From Irpex lacteus (lineage: Eukaryota > Basidiomycota > Agaricomycetes > Polyporales > Irpicaceae), in contig MQVO02000023.1 of the NCBI GenBank assembly GCA_001986395.2, positions 372,001-436,000 of the forward strand: a stretch of 64,000 nt of DNA, read 5' to 3'. The notes beneath the pieces were generated by a model. The model ran no database searches. It was given only the letters and a program-made list of their open reading frames with translations, and was not told the origin of the DNA. Numbering within the stretch: the stretch's first letter is position 1; each line of letters begins with the position of its first letter. Of this stretch, positions 21,510-33,800 are shown one piece after another. A program made the translations under genes and the position numbers.

Positions 21510-23388
21510 TTAGTACTGATGTGTGAGAATATCACCCACCTCCGTAATGTCCGCAACTCCTGCGTCAAGGGATCCGGAGGAGACTGCGAAGTCCTCGCCT
21601 ACGGTGGCAAGAGCGGCTGAAGCTTCAAGATCACAATGTGCTTCTCTTAAGTGGGTCGTATCAGAGATCCCTTCGCACTCTTCCTCTTTCTCCTCTATTT
21701 CTTCTTGCTGGACTCCAAGAGCCAACGACTCGTCAAGGTTTCCCATGAGAATGTCTGAGTTGAACTGAATCGATGATTGACCGTGGCCCATAGAGCTGTT
21801 TATGCCAGCTTGAGGTCGGTGGCTTGCTTGTCTCAAATTCATCATGAATCGGTTAATAAAGATTGGCGGGAATCTGGACGATGTGTGGAAAACAGGCTTT
21901 GCAATACTATATAGCAGAGCGATGAAAGAACCTACGTTACCAAAATGTCCACTCCGGCACCCAAACCTGCTATGAATGGCTGAACCCCCTCGATCAGTAC
22001 ATACAGACTCGGACATAGTGAGATGGCACAAATACATACCAAATTGTCTACCACTAGCGAGTAGATATTAACTACCGTAAGCCCCCTGTGCAATACGGCT
22101 CCATCAGGATATGGTGCGCTGGCGCCCTTATGAAGGTACACTCACAGAAATAAAGCTGTCCCTACATGAAGTAGCGTAAAGAAACGTTTGAAATGACAAA
22201 CGACTATGCGGTGATGCAGTACTTACCGTCCTGTATGAGCACCTTTGCCAGAGGTACCTTGATATGAAAGCGAGCAGCTTCTCTCACAGTCCCGAGTGCA
22301 GTTCGATAGCTCACTACCAAGGCAATAACATCTGCCATGATGGTCGAGAGACGAAGGGCTAGAGTTGCTACATTTGCGCATCGGTTAGCGTATAGAACCG
22401 ACATCTTAAAACAGTCGACCTACTTCTTCCATGGTTTAAGTTTCAATGTATTGGTGCTATCGTCATATGAATTGGTACAAAGGTAAATGATTAGACGTAC
22501 CCTAGCTCTTGAGTCGATGTGAAGGGTGCGAAGTTTTCACAGATGTTTGTAGGGGACGCCATTTCAAATATTATTCTGCTCTTGATGCTTATGAACTAGT
22601 CAGATAGTGAAGAGCTTCAGCAAGTATGGTAGCTGAAGCCAATACCGGCAGGTTTCTTGTACTGACGAGATTGATTGCGAATATTACCGCGCCGAGCACA
22701 AAAACAATGAGGAACACCCATACCCTTCGATTGCAAAGGGCGGATGTACGCAACCCCGTGAAGACTGTCACAAAACACAACATTAGCATCTATTATAACC
22801 GAAATATGAATAGATGCTATGGGTACTAACGTGCTGCACAAAGCAACTGTATTAAATCGCCTACGCTCACCAAAGCGAGGTTCACTTTACAGCTTCATAA
22901 CAATCAATGACTTTGTTACATGGACGCACAACTATACAACTCACCTCTATACAAATCATACATGAAATAGTACGACAATACGTCAATATTTCCATGACAG
23001 TAGATAAAGCCGAGTGGGAATTCACGTACAGTACGATCAACACTAGGTAGTAATTGGGCCATAACATAGAGAAAGGGGCCATAACGGTTGCCGAAGAAGA
23101 TCCAAGTAGTCAGATTCCACTTAGTTCTCCAGATGTGTTTGATCTCTTGATCCAATGTCACAATCCACTCGTAGGAATATAATGCTAATTTTGATTGCGC
23201 TTTATATAATGGTATTTGTTTAGGTATACCATGAAAGTACTTACCTGCAGAAGCTACGACAATCCTTGCGGCAGTAATGCTTCATATGTATTTCTTATTG
23301 AGAGAAGGTGACCCGGCGATAACAGCGACACTCACAAATTCTCTAGCTCCACGATGGCGGCCGAGCCTCCCTGCGTCGAATTGGACAT
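21510..23388 (-). CDS. DUF6533-type seven-helix membrane protein
   Basis: Start ATG 23388 (MSNSTQGGSAAIVELENF). About nine small exons follow. The DUF6533 signature is visible: ALYSYEWIVTLDQEIKHIWR, then FFGNRYGPFLYVMAQLLP. Later exons encode hydrophobic helices (TGLRTSALCNRRVW then LIVFVLGAVIFAINLV; LALRLSTIMADVIALVVSY), the family hallmark LIQDGKY, and RFMMNLRQASHRP at the cytosolic end of the last helix. A Ser/Glu-rich tail ends at TAA 21510-21512. The family is abundant in Agaricomycetes, predicted to have seven helices, and its function is not known. Exon limits in the middle (22400-23000) are approximate because exons are very short. Confidence 0.75.
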
Positions 23389-24725
23389 CCTTACTGGGTC
23401 TGAGCAGCACTTGAGAAGTTGAGGTCTGTTGGCGGTACTGAAAGTTAGTTGAGGAGGAGTACGATGTTGTTATATGTGGCTTGTAGATCACGTTAGTCTG
23501 GGAATGGAGGAAAGGGTTCTGTGCAATCATTTAAATCATCAAATAGTTTGCTTTGCTGTGCCCCAGAAGGCGCAACGACAGGCAGTTCCCACAAGAGACG
23601 TCCCATCGGTCTCTTATGACAGCATTGATACATCCATCGAGTACCTAACGGAGATGCTTCATTTTGCGCTAGACAATGCATCAGGAACGTTGTTGCAGTC
23701 GGGAGAAGTCGCAAAGACAGGAGTAGTAATGGTCAGAGAATGCTAGAGCCACTTACGTCGGCTGCTCGTAGTGCCCGTGGTTCGAGACACCCACCAACGG
23801 TAGCTATGAACACAGGTGAGCGCGTCTCTACGTTTTCCGGCAGTGACGAAGTGGTCTGTAATAGGACGACTCAACAAAGTGTATACTGTCAAAGCGGAGG
23901 ACGGCGACTACATCACCTATCAGAGATATCCGTATCTCGTTATACAAGCACAAACATTTGTGTTGGATCACCCTCGGCAAGCGTGATTGCCTCCGCTCCT
24001 ACAGCATCTGCCGCGTAGGCATCGCAGTTGCCCCCGTATACACCCTGATCTTCATTGGTAGCAAGAGCCTTAGGCCGGCTTTCACGGAAGCAAACCGACC
24101 AAATGACCTGATGTAAGTTGTACCATTCACGTACGTCAACATTAGATACTCGTTCAGAAGCCCAACGGAACGAATACGTCACTTGTTGCCAAATCTTGCC
24201 AGCTCTAAAATGATAAACCACAGAGAACGCTCCCGAGGCCTCCACCGCCGGAATGAAGGGGTTCGTATTGCTTGGTGGTACCTCAAGGGTAGCGTACGCA
24301 AAGGCCATCACAAGTAGGACTGCCCGCTTTGATTGAAGACCTCACACCAGGAACCGCGCCTTGGAAGGTGCCCTAGAGTATCGTAATTGAATGCCGGACC
24401 GAAGATATAGCTGGTCCCATCGTTTGGTACTCTAGACGTCGGAGGTGAGAGAGAAGTAAATAGGTCTGAAAGCGATCGTACTGGGTGAGAGTCTTCGACG
24501 AGATTGGCTAATTGAAGGTTGTTGCGGAACGACGATCAGAAAATGAGTTCTAAACGAAGCTCACCGAGCAAGGAATCATTCAACGGTTGAGTTCTGAGGA
24601 TGAGAAGAGGTGGAGTTGAAGGCGTATTATGCGGATAGTATAAATTACAATGCGATGAGTAGCGGTGTAATAAGAGAGCAGGAAGCAGGCGAGTACATCT
24701 GGGATCCAAGAAAATGAAAGCATCT
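23389..24725. other. Intergenic region with an unassigned minus-strand coding-like stretch
   Basis: 1.3 kb between the DUF6533 gene and TIM17. Two adjacent minus-strand open stretches in different frames (about 24545-24325 and 24305-23940) have protein-like composition; see the separate entry. The plus-strand ORF at 23474-23746 looks like chance. No repeat is seen. Confidence 0.45.
23940..24545 (-). pseudogene. Unrecognised protein-like stretch, possible gene or remnant
   Basis: About 24545-24325 is open in one frame and encodes text such as EDSHPVRSLSDLFTSLSPP and YIFGPAFNYDTLGHLPRRG. From about 24305 a second frame begins MAFAYATLEVPPSNTN and runs for 121 residues to YGGNCDAYAADAVGAE and a TAA at 23940-23942. 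The two frames join near QSYL without a consensus donor, so this may be a spliced gene I cannot resolve, two exons, or a decayed gene. The end is faintly like the C-terminal part of M35 metallopeptidases, but no zinc motif is seen, so I do not assign it. Confidence 0.25.
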
Positions 24726-25408
24726 TCATGCAGGTTGAGCATCGGGCACTGAGAGCAATGTTATAAGTTGTGTCATGGAACATACGAGAAGAGTACGCAC
24801 GTGGGGGGAGCTGTGGTCGTGTATTGTCGTTGAATACTCGTGAGACCAAGACACCGATGCCCTCGAATACACTGAGAAGAATACCGCAAGCAACTGCTGA
24901 ACCCAACGCTGACCGAGGACCGCCTGTAAGAGATAGTGAGCCGATACCCTTATATAAACCGTGGGTGCAAAGTATGAAGCCACGTACTACGTGCAGCCAA
25001 GCAACCACCAGTCATGAAACCAGAGATGATAGCGTTCCACATATCCTCCTTTTGTCGCCATCCCTTGACAGCACAGTCGAACGTTGAAAACATTCCACCC
25101 CAGACGCCGAAATTGCCACCTGTTACGGGTGCACGAGCCTTAATGACTGACAACGCTCCGACGAAACGGTCGCCCTGTGTGCTAATCAGTTTTGTATTTG
25201 AGTTGTAAGTGTTGGTATACACACCCTCGGTGAGTTCCTGGCACCCTTGACACCGTGCCATATTGTTCCACCGACGGCACCCATAGCGAACGCACTACCA
25301 AAATCTGATAGAATAACCCATGGGCTGCAGACCGTGTAAGCTAAAGCATGATATACCTAAGTATCGTGTTACGTACCAGGGGTCTCTTGTGTGATCAGCG
25401 TGGGCCAT
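24726..25408 (-). CDS. TIM17: Mitochondrial import inner membrane translocase subunit Tim17
   Basis: Start ATG 25408 ([10 protein letters not shown]). Exons join to the Tim17 sequence [96 protein letters not shown], then [20 protein letters not shown] and the family ending QLPPLPDAQPA before TGA 24726-24728. Tim17 is a four-helix subunit of the TIM23 complex, which moves presequence proteins across or into the inner membrane. All four hydrophobic segments and the Gly-rich packing motifs are present. Four introns, about 155 residues, a normal length. Confidence 0.95.
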
Positions 25409-25604
25409 TGTAGGGAGGAGGTTTGTCGATGAGCGGGACGGTGAGCAACGGGATGCGGGCGATGAGCTAAGTGCTTTGCTGGACGCCGGGAACGGGAAAC
25501 TTTTCGAGCGCCCGCCGGCAAAGCGCTCGCGTCACGTGCACTTCGCGTTGGGTCATAGTTTTGGGACGCGTTTTCCGCGGCTTTGACCTGAACCACCACA
25601 ATCC

Positions 25605-28256
25605 ATGTCGGCAGGACAGTCAAAATCAGCTGCACTTGCGAGACGTCGGTCGCAAGTCTTCGTCGATATTCCTTTCTCTGCTCTCCTCGCTGCATCCCGT
25701 ACAGCACCTTCTCCGCTTTCTTCTACCATCTCGCGTGCTCGATCGACATCACATTTAAAGGAGAACGCGCTTTTGTCTGTTCCAAGCGGGAAAAGCCAGA
25801 CGACCATGACCACGGACATCAGCACTGCCTCCAATAAACGCAAGTCGGTTGAAGAAGACGACGAGCTCACCGAGAGCTCAACTAGATCCAAGACGAAGAA
25901 GGCGAAGCTTGCCACCTCTGCTCCACAAGCTGCCGGCAAGACGAAGAGTGTGTCAAAATCAGACCATAAAGAAGAAAACACCGTAGATGGTGCTGAGCAA
26001 GTCGAAAAGTACCCCAACGGTTCTTTCTACTGTCACCAATGCTGCAGAAAGCGAGATACATCTGGTACGTGGTGTTCTCCAATGAATTGTGGTGGGTAGG
26101 TGTCACTGATACCATTTCCGCAGTTGGCATACATTGCACATGGAAACGTCCTAGTCAGCGACTGAAAGGACAGCTTGATAGATGCTCAATCAGATATTGT
26201 AGAGCTTGTCTGAAGAATCGTTACGGAGAGGACATGGACTCTGTCTTGTCTCGCGGTTTGTCGAGTTTATCGCCAAAGCAGAGAGAACAGCACGTGTTGG
26301 ATGATGGGTATTATTATCAGTGAGCATAGTATCTTTCCATGCTGAAGAATACGTCTGATCATTCAACCTATAGATGCCATAGATGTCAGGATAATTGCAA
26401 TTGCAGGAACTGTCGGAAGGCGAAAGGGCTGGCACCCACTGGGTACGTCTCATCTCATACTGCTGGGATGATGCTGACCAAAATTTCTATAGGAACTTCA
26501 ATTTGGCGGCTCGCAAGGCTGAGAAAGCCGCAGTTGAGAAGGCAAAGGTCACGGTAAGTAGCTACTATTCTGAACAAGCATCCATGTTTCATGTTGTCTC
26601 GCAGAATGAGACTGGGTCCTCGAGCAAGGCCAAAGGATCGAAGTCCCAGAAATCCGAGAAAGCTAAGCAACCTGCGGGCAAAGCGGAGTCGTCGAAGACT
26701 GTGAAACCTCGGGCAAAACCAAAACCCAAGGCGCCTCCCCCGAAACCCTTACCCAAGCCCGTGTGGAGTCGCATCGCTACGGATTTGACGTTAGAAGACG
26801 CCGAAAGTCGTATTCATATCCGGGAGTTTGTCGTTCGTTTTGCTTCCGTTCTTCAAATCCCGCATAGTCACCTGGAGGAGTTGGACGAAATCTCAGGGAC
26901 AATCTAGGAGAGATTCTGGACTGGGACGGTCATCAATCGAACGACATGGATATCATCTCTTGGGTCAGCGAACTATGTGCTAAGGGTATCATTCAAGGAC
27001 TGCTGGACGTCCTTGTGGGTAGTGCCGAAGCTAGAGGCGATACGACGGATGCTGAGGCGCTCAGGGAAGCTGCCAAGGCCGTGAAATCGAGTGGTGCGAA
27101 CCTCAATCGCACATGGGCTGCCCTTGTCACTCTGCGAGAATCGCTCTCCTCGAACTCGTTTGTATCATTCTCTGATCCTTCGCCCCCGCCCGCTTCCACT
27201 CTCATTCGGACGACGCGCCAGAACAGAGACTCGGATATGGTACACGTCGCAATCTCTGCCCAACTCATACCCGTGATCACCGACCTCATTGAAGCTGCAA
27301 TCGGCTCTCCTGCGATACGGGATGCGCTGGATGCTGGTGCTTCAGAAGAGAAGGAGTACGCGAAGCTCGCGAGGGAGGCTATAGCTTCGGAGAACAGCCG
27401 CTGGAAGGAGTCAAAGGAGAGTAAAGGAGTGCACGACGGGAAGAAGGGCGATTTGAAGGCAGCTCGGGACCTCCATCACCGCACGATGGAGGAGTTAGAA
27501 GGAGCCCACCGATTGCTTGCACTACGCTATATCTCCCGCATATCACCACTCGGCAGAGACGCTGACGGTAGGATCTATTACGCCATGACTCCCGGCGTTG
27601 GTGAGACCGATGCAATGATCAATCTGTTGAAGGGGAAGGATGGACGGGTAAAGGTTGGCAGGAAGAAGGGCGGTTTCACTGAAGAGGATAGGAGGGAGAT
27701 GGAGAGGTGGGCTTGGTTTGTTGCCGTATGGGGGCGAAAGCCGGAGGGTGCAGACGTGGCGAAGAGAGACGACGATGAGGACGACGAGTCAGAAGAAGAG
27801 AGTGATGACGAATGCTGGTGGGGTTTCTGGCAGTCGGAAGAGATCACGAAGATGGCCGAATGGCTGTCTATCAAGTCCGGTTTGGAAGACAACGTCGGTG
27901 AGGTCGCGAAAGTTAATGGAACGAAGACCAACGGTGCGAAGGGCAAGGGCAAAGGCAAGGACGCGCGAAGTCGGACATCGACAGCTACCTCGAGCTTGAG
28001 TAGCCTCAGCACCCATGCAAGCTCGCTCACTGACGTCTCCGACATCTCTGATCTGTCAGAAGACGAGACGAACCAGGTCAACTTCGATCGTCCTCTCGGT
28101 CACAAACGCGAACTGCGGGAGCTGGTCAGTGGTCTTAAAGAATATGCGGACCTGTTAAAGTGGCGTATCAAACGGGCGGTTACGGAGGCTCCGGCGAAGT
28201 CTGGGAAGGAGGGCGCAAAGGCCCAAGCTATCCCTGCGAATAGATTCTACGGTTGA
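25605..28256 (+). CDS. CDCA7-type zinc-finger protein (zf-4CXXC_R1) with WHIM-like C-terminal region; apparent frameshift
   Basis: Start ATG 25605. A basic Ser-rich N-terminus precedes the 4CXXC_R1 zinc finger, spread over three exons: CHQCCRKRDTS, then DRCSIRYCRACLKNRYGED, then CHRCQDNCNCRNCRKAKGLA. A Lys/Pro linker leads to a helical region (IREFVVRFASVLQIPHSHLEEL) and a C-terminal part with the WHIM/WSD-like block ISPLGRDADGRIYYAM and an acidic stretch before CWWGFWQSEEI. CDCA7 proteins recruit the HELLS/DDM1 remodeler and support DNA methylation inheritance; a nuclear role here is inferred. At 26893-26907 the frame breaks (TCA GGG ACA ATC TAG): one more G in the GGG run would continue as SGDNLGEILDWDG. 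A possible intron 26810-26907 would also restore frame but would delete about 33 conserved-looking residues. Confidence 0.8.
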
Positions 28257-28697
28257 GAATGTTATCTTAATACACGCTAGCAGACTGTGATTGCTTGGAA
28301 TGTACAGTATATTTATTCTCGCATACCCGTATCACACCGCTTAGCTATTAAAGCATGTACGTAGACGTCGTTACCTTAGTTGCATATATAGTTGCTCGTT
28401 ATAATGGCTTTTGCTGACTCAGCCTTATATTTGTTTCGTCAAAGTACGAGCATGTGTGAGTATATGCGCGAGAGGATGAGTGCCCAGAAACGCCACAAAG
28501 GGCGGGATGCCCTTTTATAGAAGATACAAGCGCTCAATCGGGCGGTTGATCGTATTTTTGCCAGCCTGATTCGAATACCTTCCAGCCGGCGCTTCTGAAC
28601 TCTGCGCCTCTCTTGTTACAGCCACAGTCCGAGGTGGGTTGATCTTCCTTGCGGAGTATAAAGATTAACTTCTGTACTAGACCTAGATCCACTAAGG
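28257..28697. other. Intergenic region, 3' flank of zinc-finger gene and TRM11 promoter
   Basis: 441 bp between two plus-strand genes. No ORF, repeat or RNA gene is supported. Confidence 0.5.
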
Positions 28698-30609
28698 ATG
28701 GCAACGTCTCAGTACATCTTCGTCTTTGCCCAAGTGCACGAAGAGTTCCGGATACCCGAACTGCTCTCGGTATCCGAACTATACAATATTCCCATCACCT
28801 TCCCCGGAGGAGATTCTGCGTCTGCTGATGTTTCTAGACCATTCATTATCCTAGGGCTTGAAAGCGAAGAGCACGCACGCATACTCGCCAGCAGATGCAT
28901 CCTCATAAAGTCCGAATAGTGCACCAGTACCCTCGTCTGACCCTATATTGACTCTTATCGCATCGTTAGATCTATCCACGAAGTCTATGCTGTGGGAAAG
29001 ACATACGACGAGATTCATGAACAGAACAAATCGAATAGGCCTCTTTGGGAGAGGTATATCGAAAATACTTCGTTCAAGTTCAAGGTGGAGGCGTACAACC
29101 ACTCAATCCCACAACGTCGCCAGAAGGAAGTCGTCCAGACCTTCTCGTATATGGGTTGGCTCGGAAAGATTGATATGAAGACTCCTGAAGTTACCCTGTG
29201 CTGCTTCGAAGAATGTAAGCCAAATACGTATCCTAAAGCTGATCACAAACGCTGATATTCCTGCTCAAGACCCTGATAAGAGAGGAAGCTCTGCCAGCCT
29301 TCGTCATCGACATGAAGGCGATGGTGAATTTCTTCAAGTATACTTTGGGAGGTTGGTACGTTTGAAACGAATTAACGGATCTTCTCGCTCATCAAGTTGA
29401 CAATGGTAAAGGTTGTAGAGGGTACTGCACGACATCTCGTCAAAACATTTGACGTGAAGAAGAGGTCGTATTACGGCAATACCAGTATGGAGGCCGAGAT
29501 ATCATTACTGATGGCAAATCAGACTCTCGTATGGCGTTCACTGAGCTTGTCCGATTTTCCGCGCACTGAGATAAACAAATCCACAGGCTTCACCAGGGAA
29601 ATTGATTTACGATCCATTCGTAGGCACAGGAAGTATGGCATATGTATGTTCTTTTGATTGTCTACGTACTTTATCTGAATTTTCGATATCTCAGACGACG
29701 GCACACTTCGGGGCATTCGTATATGGATCGGACATAGACGGACGCCAGATAAGAGGCAAAGGTAATCAAACTTTCCAAACTTCCTCAGAGGACTTGACGC
29801 GAACCATGACACAGATGATACGCCCGGAATAATGCGTGCAGCCTCACAATATGGAGTGTCACAACGAATCCTTGACTTGTGTACTTTTGACTTGACGAAA
29901 AATCCGTGGAGATGCGGCGGCTTGTTCGATGCTATCCTCACGGATCCTCCATGTAAGTACTACTCAATTTTTTCCGTGGTTAACTTCTCACAGTGAAGGA
30001 ACAAGATGGCGTCAGAGCCGGCGCAAAGCGGCTCGGTCGTAAGAACGAATCTTGGCGTCCCAGTGAGAAATTTCTTGCAAATCGACAGTGAGTGATATGA
30101 TAAAGTCACTATCGTCTGGCATTTATTGAGGGGCGCTATTAGGGAAGGCGAGCCTTACGTTCCACCAACCAAACCATACGAGCTATCTGCACTGGCAACA
30201 GATCTCGTCTTGTATGCACGATACGCCCTCAAACCCGGCGGAAGGCTCGTATTCTTTTTACCAACGGTCACCGAGGAATACGAGGAGCTGGATCTTCAGA
30301 CAATGTTGTGCGATGGGATGGAAGTTGTTGCTAATTCCTTGCAAAATTTCGGATCATGGGGTCGCCGAGTAAGATCCTCGTTTATGCAGACTATGCATTT
30401 AATGCTGACTATTAATGTCCACGTAGCTTATAACCATCCGCAAAGCGACGTCGGATGACTTCCCCCCGCCAACGTTTGATGCCTCAGCTAGAGAATCCTC
30501 CGAAAGCTCCGTCACGACGCACATACCTGCTCACAAGGACTTCCGAGAAAAATACTTCAGCGGTTTCAAACGAGATGCACCGGACATCGCGCCACCTCCA
30601 CTGTCCTAA
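28698..30609 (+). CDS. TRM11: tRNA (guanine10-N2)-methyltransferase catalytic subunit Trm11
   Basis: Start ATG 28698 (MATSQYIFVFAQVHEEFRIP). THUMP-like N-terminal half: IHEVYAVGKTYDEIHEQN, FKFKVEAYNHSIPQRRQKEV and YMGWLGKIDM. The methyltransferase half has FDVKKRSYYGNTSMEAEISL, the SAM-binding motif IYDPFVGTGSM, YGSDIDGRQIRGKG, and the catalytic DPPYGVRAGAKRLG. The Tyr of DPPY is split by an intron that ends AAG just before ATGGCGTCAG near 30006. Then YVPPTKPYELSALATDLVLY and ALKPGGRLVFFLPT follow, and the protein ends APPPLS at TAA 30607-30609. With Trm112 the enzyme makes N2-methylguanosine at position 10 of several tRNAs in the cytoplasm. All core motifs are intact. Confidence 0.93.
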
Positions 30610-30834
30610 TTATACACAGCAGCAAGACAAAATTAAATCGCATTCCTGGATATATGAGAGATTACTAACTGTGCTACTACCATAGAATGGAGCGAAAGAC
30701 AGAAAGTAGGCGACTTTGAGAAATTAGCATTATGTAACATATCTATCATGGATGGTATGAGTGAAAGAACGTAGGACGGTCTTGCTAGGCCCTGACAGCT
30801 GGACATGCTGAATCACAATGTTGTCAAGTTGAAC

Positions 30835-33800
30835 TCAGCGATGGCCATCTCCAATGTAGCGCGCCGTTGCAGCAATACGGAAATTAGCTGGCACCACTGT
30901 GTGCCTAATTCATGTCTTATCAGCATTTGACAGCAGCAGCGTTCTGAAGAAAGCCACTAACTCGTAGAAATTTTGAACGTCTGCACCTTCCATAACAAGC
31001 ACGTTCCCCTGTCGTTATCATGAGTTTCATACGCTGCATAGCGACATGTTTTGGCTTTAGACTTACGTGGCGCAGATACAGTTTCAGCACATCACGGGAA
31101 CTGTCAGGGGGAAGTTCTCCAGCAAACTTCGGATGAAGTCTGAAATACATCTCTGCAGATGCTCCCAGCGACAGTGAAGCCACGTTTGGGCCCAATCCCT
31201 TTTCAGCATCGCTGTGGAACTGTACCCGACATTGGTGAATGTTCGGCCGCTCAGAGAAATACATTTCCATACCGCCATCTTCTGCTTCTCCATGTAAGCT
31301 GCACTCAAAACCTCGTTAAAGTCCGACCTGCAAGTTAGCCTAGCTTGCTGCATGCGGAGCTTGATCAAGTCCAATGCATGGACCACAGCCGAAGGTGCAG
31401 ACTCCCACGAGACCGTATTATCCGTTCCACCTACGTACTGAACTGATAGTTAACGATATGCACCGGGTGGGAACTATCTTGAATCATACATACCTGATAT
31501 GGCTCACCAGCTGAAGAAGTGTGATTGTCAGTAGTGCTGTTATAGAATCGAACAGAAATCACGTACTATTCTGAGAGAAATAATTCGTCAAGAGGGTTCC
31601 TCGACCTGCAAAGGATTAAAATCTTTCACGACGAACACAATGATTCGACTCATACATTTGTGCTGTATACATAATTAGTACTAGTTATGGTCGCAAGAAG
31701 GATACAAACATACAGCGCGAAGGGGCCAGCGACGAAATTTGAGCTCCCCAGCGACAGACTGTTCTTGGTACTCTTGGAAAACGTCGTCCGCACGTTTACT
31801 AGATAATGCGTGCGGTGAAAGCACATGTATCTTTCCTCTGAGGGAATCAATCAGTCTCATCATTTAGAACTCAGATAGAGAATGCTCACCGTCCAAAGGG
31901 CAAGATGTATGTGTAATGCTCTCCAATACCCTTTTCGCACTGGAAGTTCTCGGGTCTCGCAAGTATGATGCCACCTAAGAGAGACAATGAGGATAGTTGA
32001 CAGCTAATGACTAGCCATGCACGTACTCCCGGGAAGCGGACCAAATCGGACGGATCCTTTGGAACTCGCTTGAGTCTGGAAACGAAAGGCCGAGGATTTC
32101 CAAAACGTCGCTGGAACACTGTATCGTTCCTGTAGATGATGTAGGCAGAGCATGCTATAACAACATCGGCAAGTACCTACTCCGCAGTTACGACACTCCC
32201 AATGCTCCCATTTGAATCTTTGGGGAGATACAACTCAATATACAACACATAGAATTGAAACACGACCTACCTGCTTGACAGCCGTCCACACTTGGTACAA
32301 TGCCATCCTTTAGAAAAGTGCCAGCTGGTAGTCGGGCCAGTGATCTCTTCCCCTTGAACGGGCAAAGGAGGACGAATATCCATCAGAGGCATTTTGAAGC
32401 CGGAAACAGGCTGCAAGAATGACTTAGTATAAGTTAGACCGCCTGAAGCACATGCTCCATCTTGAAGAGTCCAGAAACGTTTGCACTCCGGCTTAAGGCA
32501 CATCCACCCTTGCTCGTACACATGCGGAGACAGTTTCTTGCAGGTCTGGCATTTCTTCGGTCCAATACTCAATGCGTTCGTGGCTGACAAGAGCTACATT
32601 GATATCGAATACCACTTAGCGAAGGTCTGAGACATACCGGAAACTTCTTCAACACCAGCAGGCCGTGGATCTACATTTATACGTGAGTTGTGAAAGCAGA
32701 CGTCACATTTCATCACTACTAACCCGCTAATGTGGGCCAGGTGCTCCACCAGGGCTCTTGCTGACCATCTGCCCACTGGAACGCGAATTTGTACCTCACG
32801 ACTCTCCCCTGAGAGTTTGTCGCAGACTGATACTCCGCTTGAGATAAATGTCAGACAGGCATTGAGCGATACAACCAACTGACATACCCCAAGCGTGACT
32901 GATATAATACCACCCAAGCACAGCGTACGCGCACCCTTTTGACGCAAGATCGAAAGGAAACAAGGTATACTTATCGTCAATGAGTAGCGCAACAGGTAGT
33001 CGTTGATGATAAGTATTCATGAGTGCTCGGACCGACTTATCATCCCGAAGCTGATCACTGGCTTCGTATGTGTGGAAATGTCCGTCAGTCTTGCGGATGC
33101 TCTCGGCTTTGCCACCTCTGTAGCACGTGTGAGCTTCATAGGATATTTTACGTTGAATCCACGTACCCGTGTGAGATGATCAGCTTGCCTCCGTTATGAA
33201 AAATGTCCCGGCTAGGATATGAGAATTAGTCCTCTACCGCTGACGATGTACGTAGAACGTTACCGCGCAGAGAAACCGCCTAGGAGGTATCCTTCCACGA
33301 TATCCTTACGGAAGTACACTCCACCCTGGTAGCTGCGGAACCTAGGGAAGGTCTCGCACACCTCCTGTCTAGACTATCGAGGGATCAGTTGCCCAGTCAT
33401 ACAGTAATAGACGTCAAACTCACCTGAGACCAGATTGGCGGATAATCCGGTAGTGGTAGCTTAGGGAAGCTGAGTCGCTCCTCTGCCTCTTCCTTGATGG
33501 GTCCCAGAACATAGTTTGACCGATCATCCCCATGTGCAGGCCCTAACACAGCGGACGGAGGATCAATAGGAGGGTCCTCCGTCTCCCACTCTTCTACTAC
33601 TGGGTCGTTACAAACGCAATAGCGATATAGCACTCGTCGCGCTGTCGCGTATAATCGCATGGACTGTAGATGCGCTGTCACCCAAGGTGTCCTTAGGTAC
33701 GCTCGGTGCGGAGACAGCGGGAGTAGAGTTCCTACTCGGTCGCTGCGAACGCTTCTTCGGAAGAGAGGCAATCTCTCTGTCCTCCTTTCGCGCGGGAGGG

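Noticed and set aside
23474..23746. 90-codon plus-strand ORF upstream of the DUF6533 gene
   Set aside because: It opens antisense upstream of the membrane-protein start, with no motif or splice support.
33600..33690. A second frameshift suspected in the AlkB-like gene where two long frames meet
   Set aside because: An intron with donor GTGACA (in TTGG-GTGACAGC) and acceptor CCCAG joins TL to VVEEWETEDPP in frame, so a normal intron explains it.
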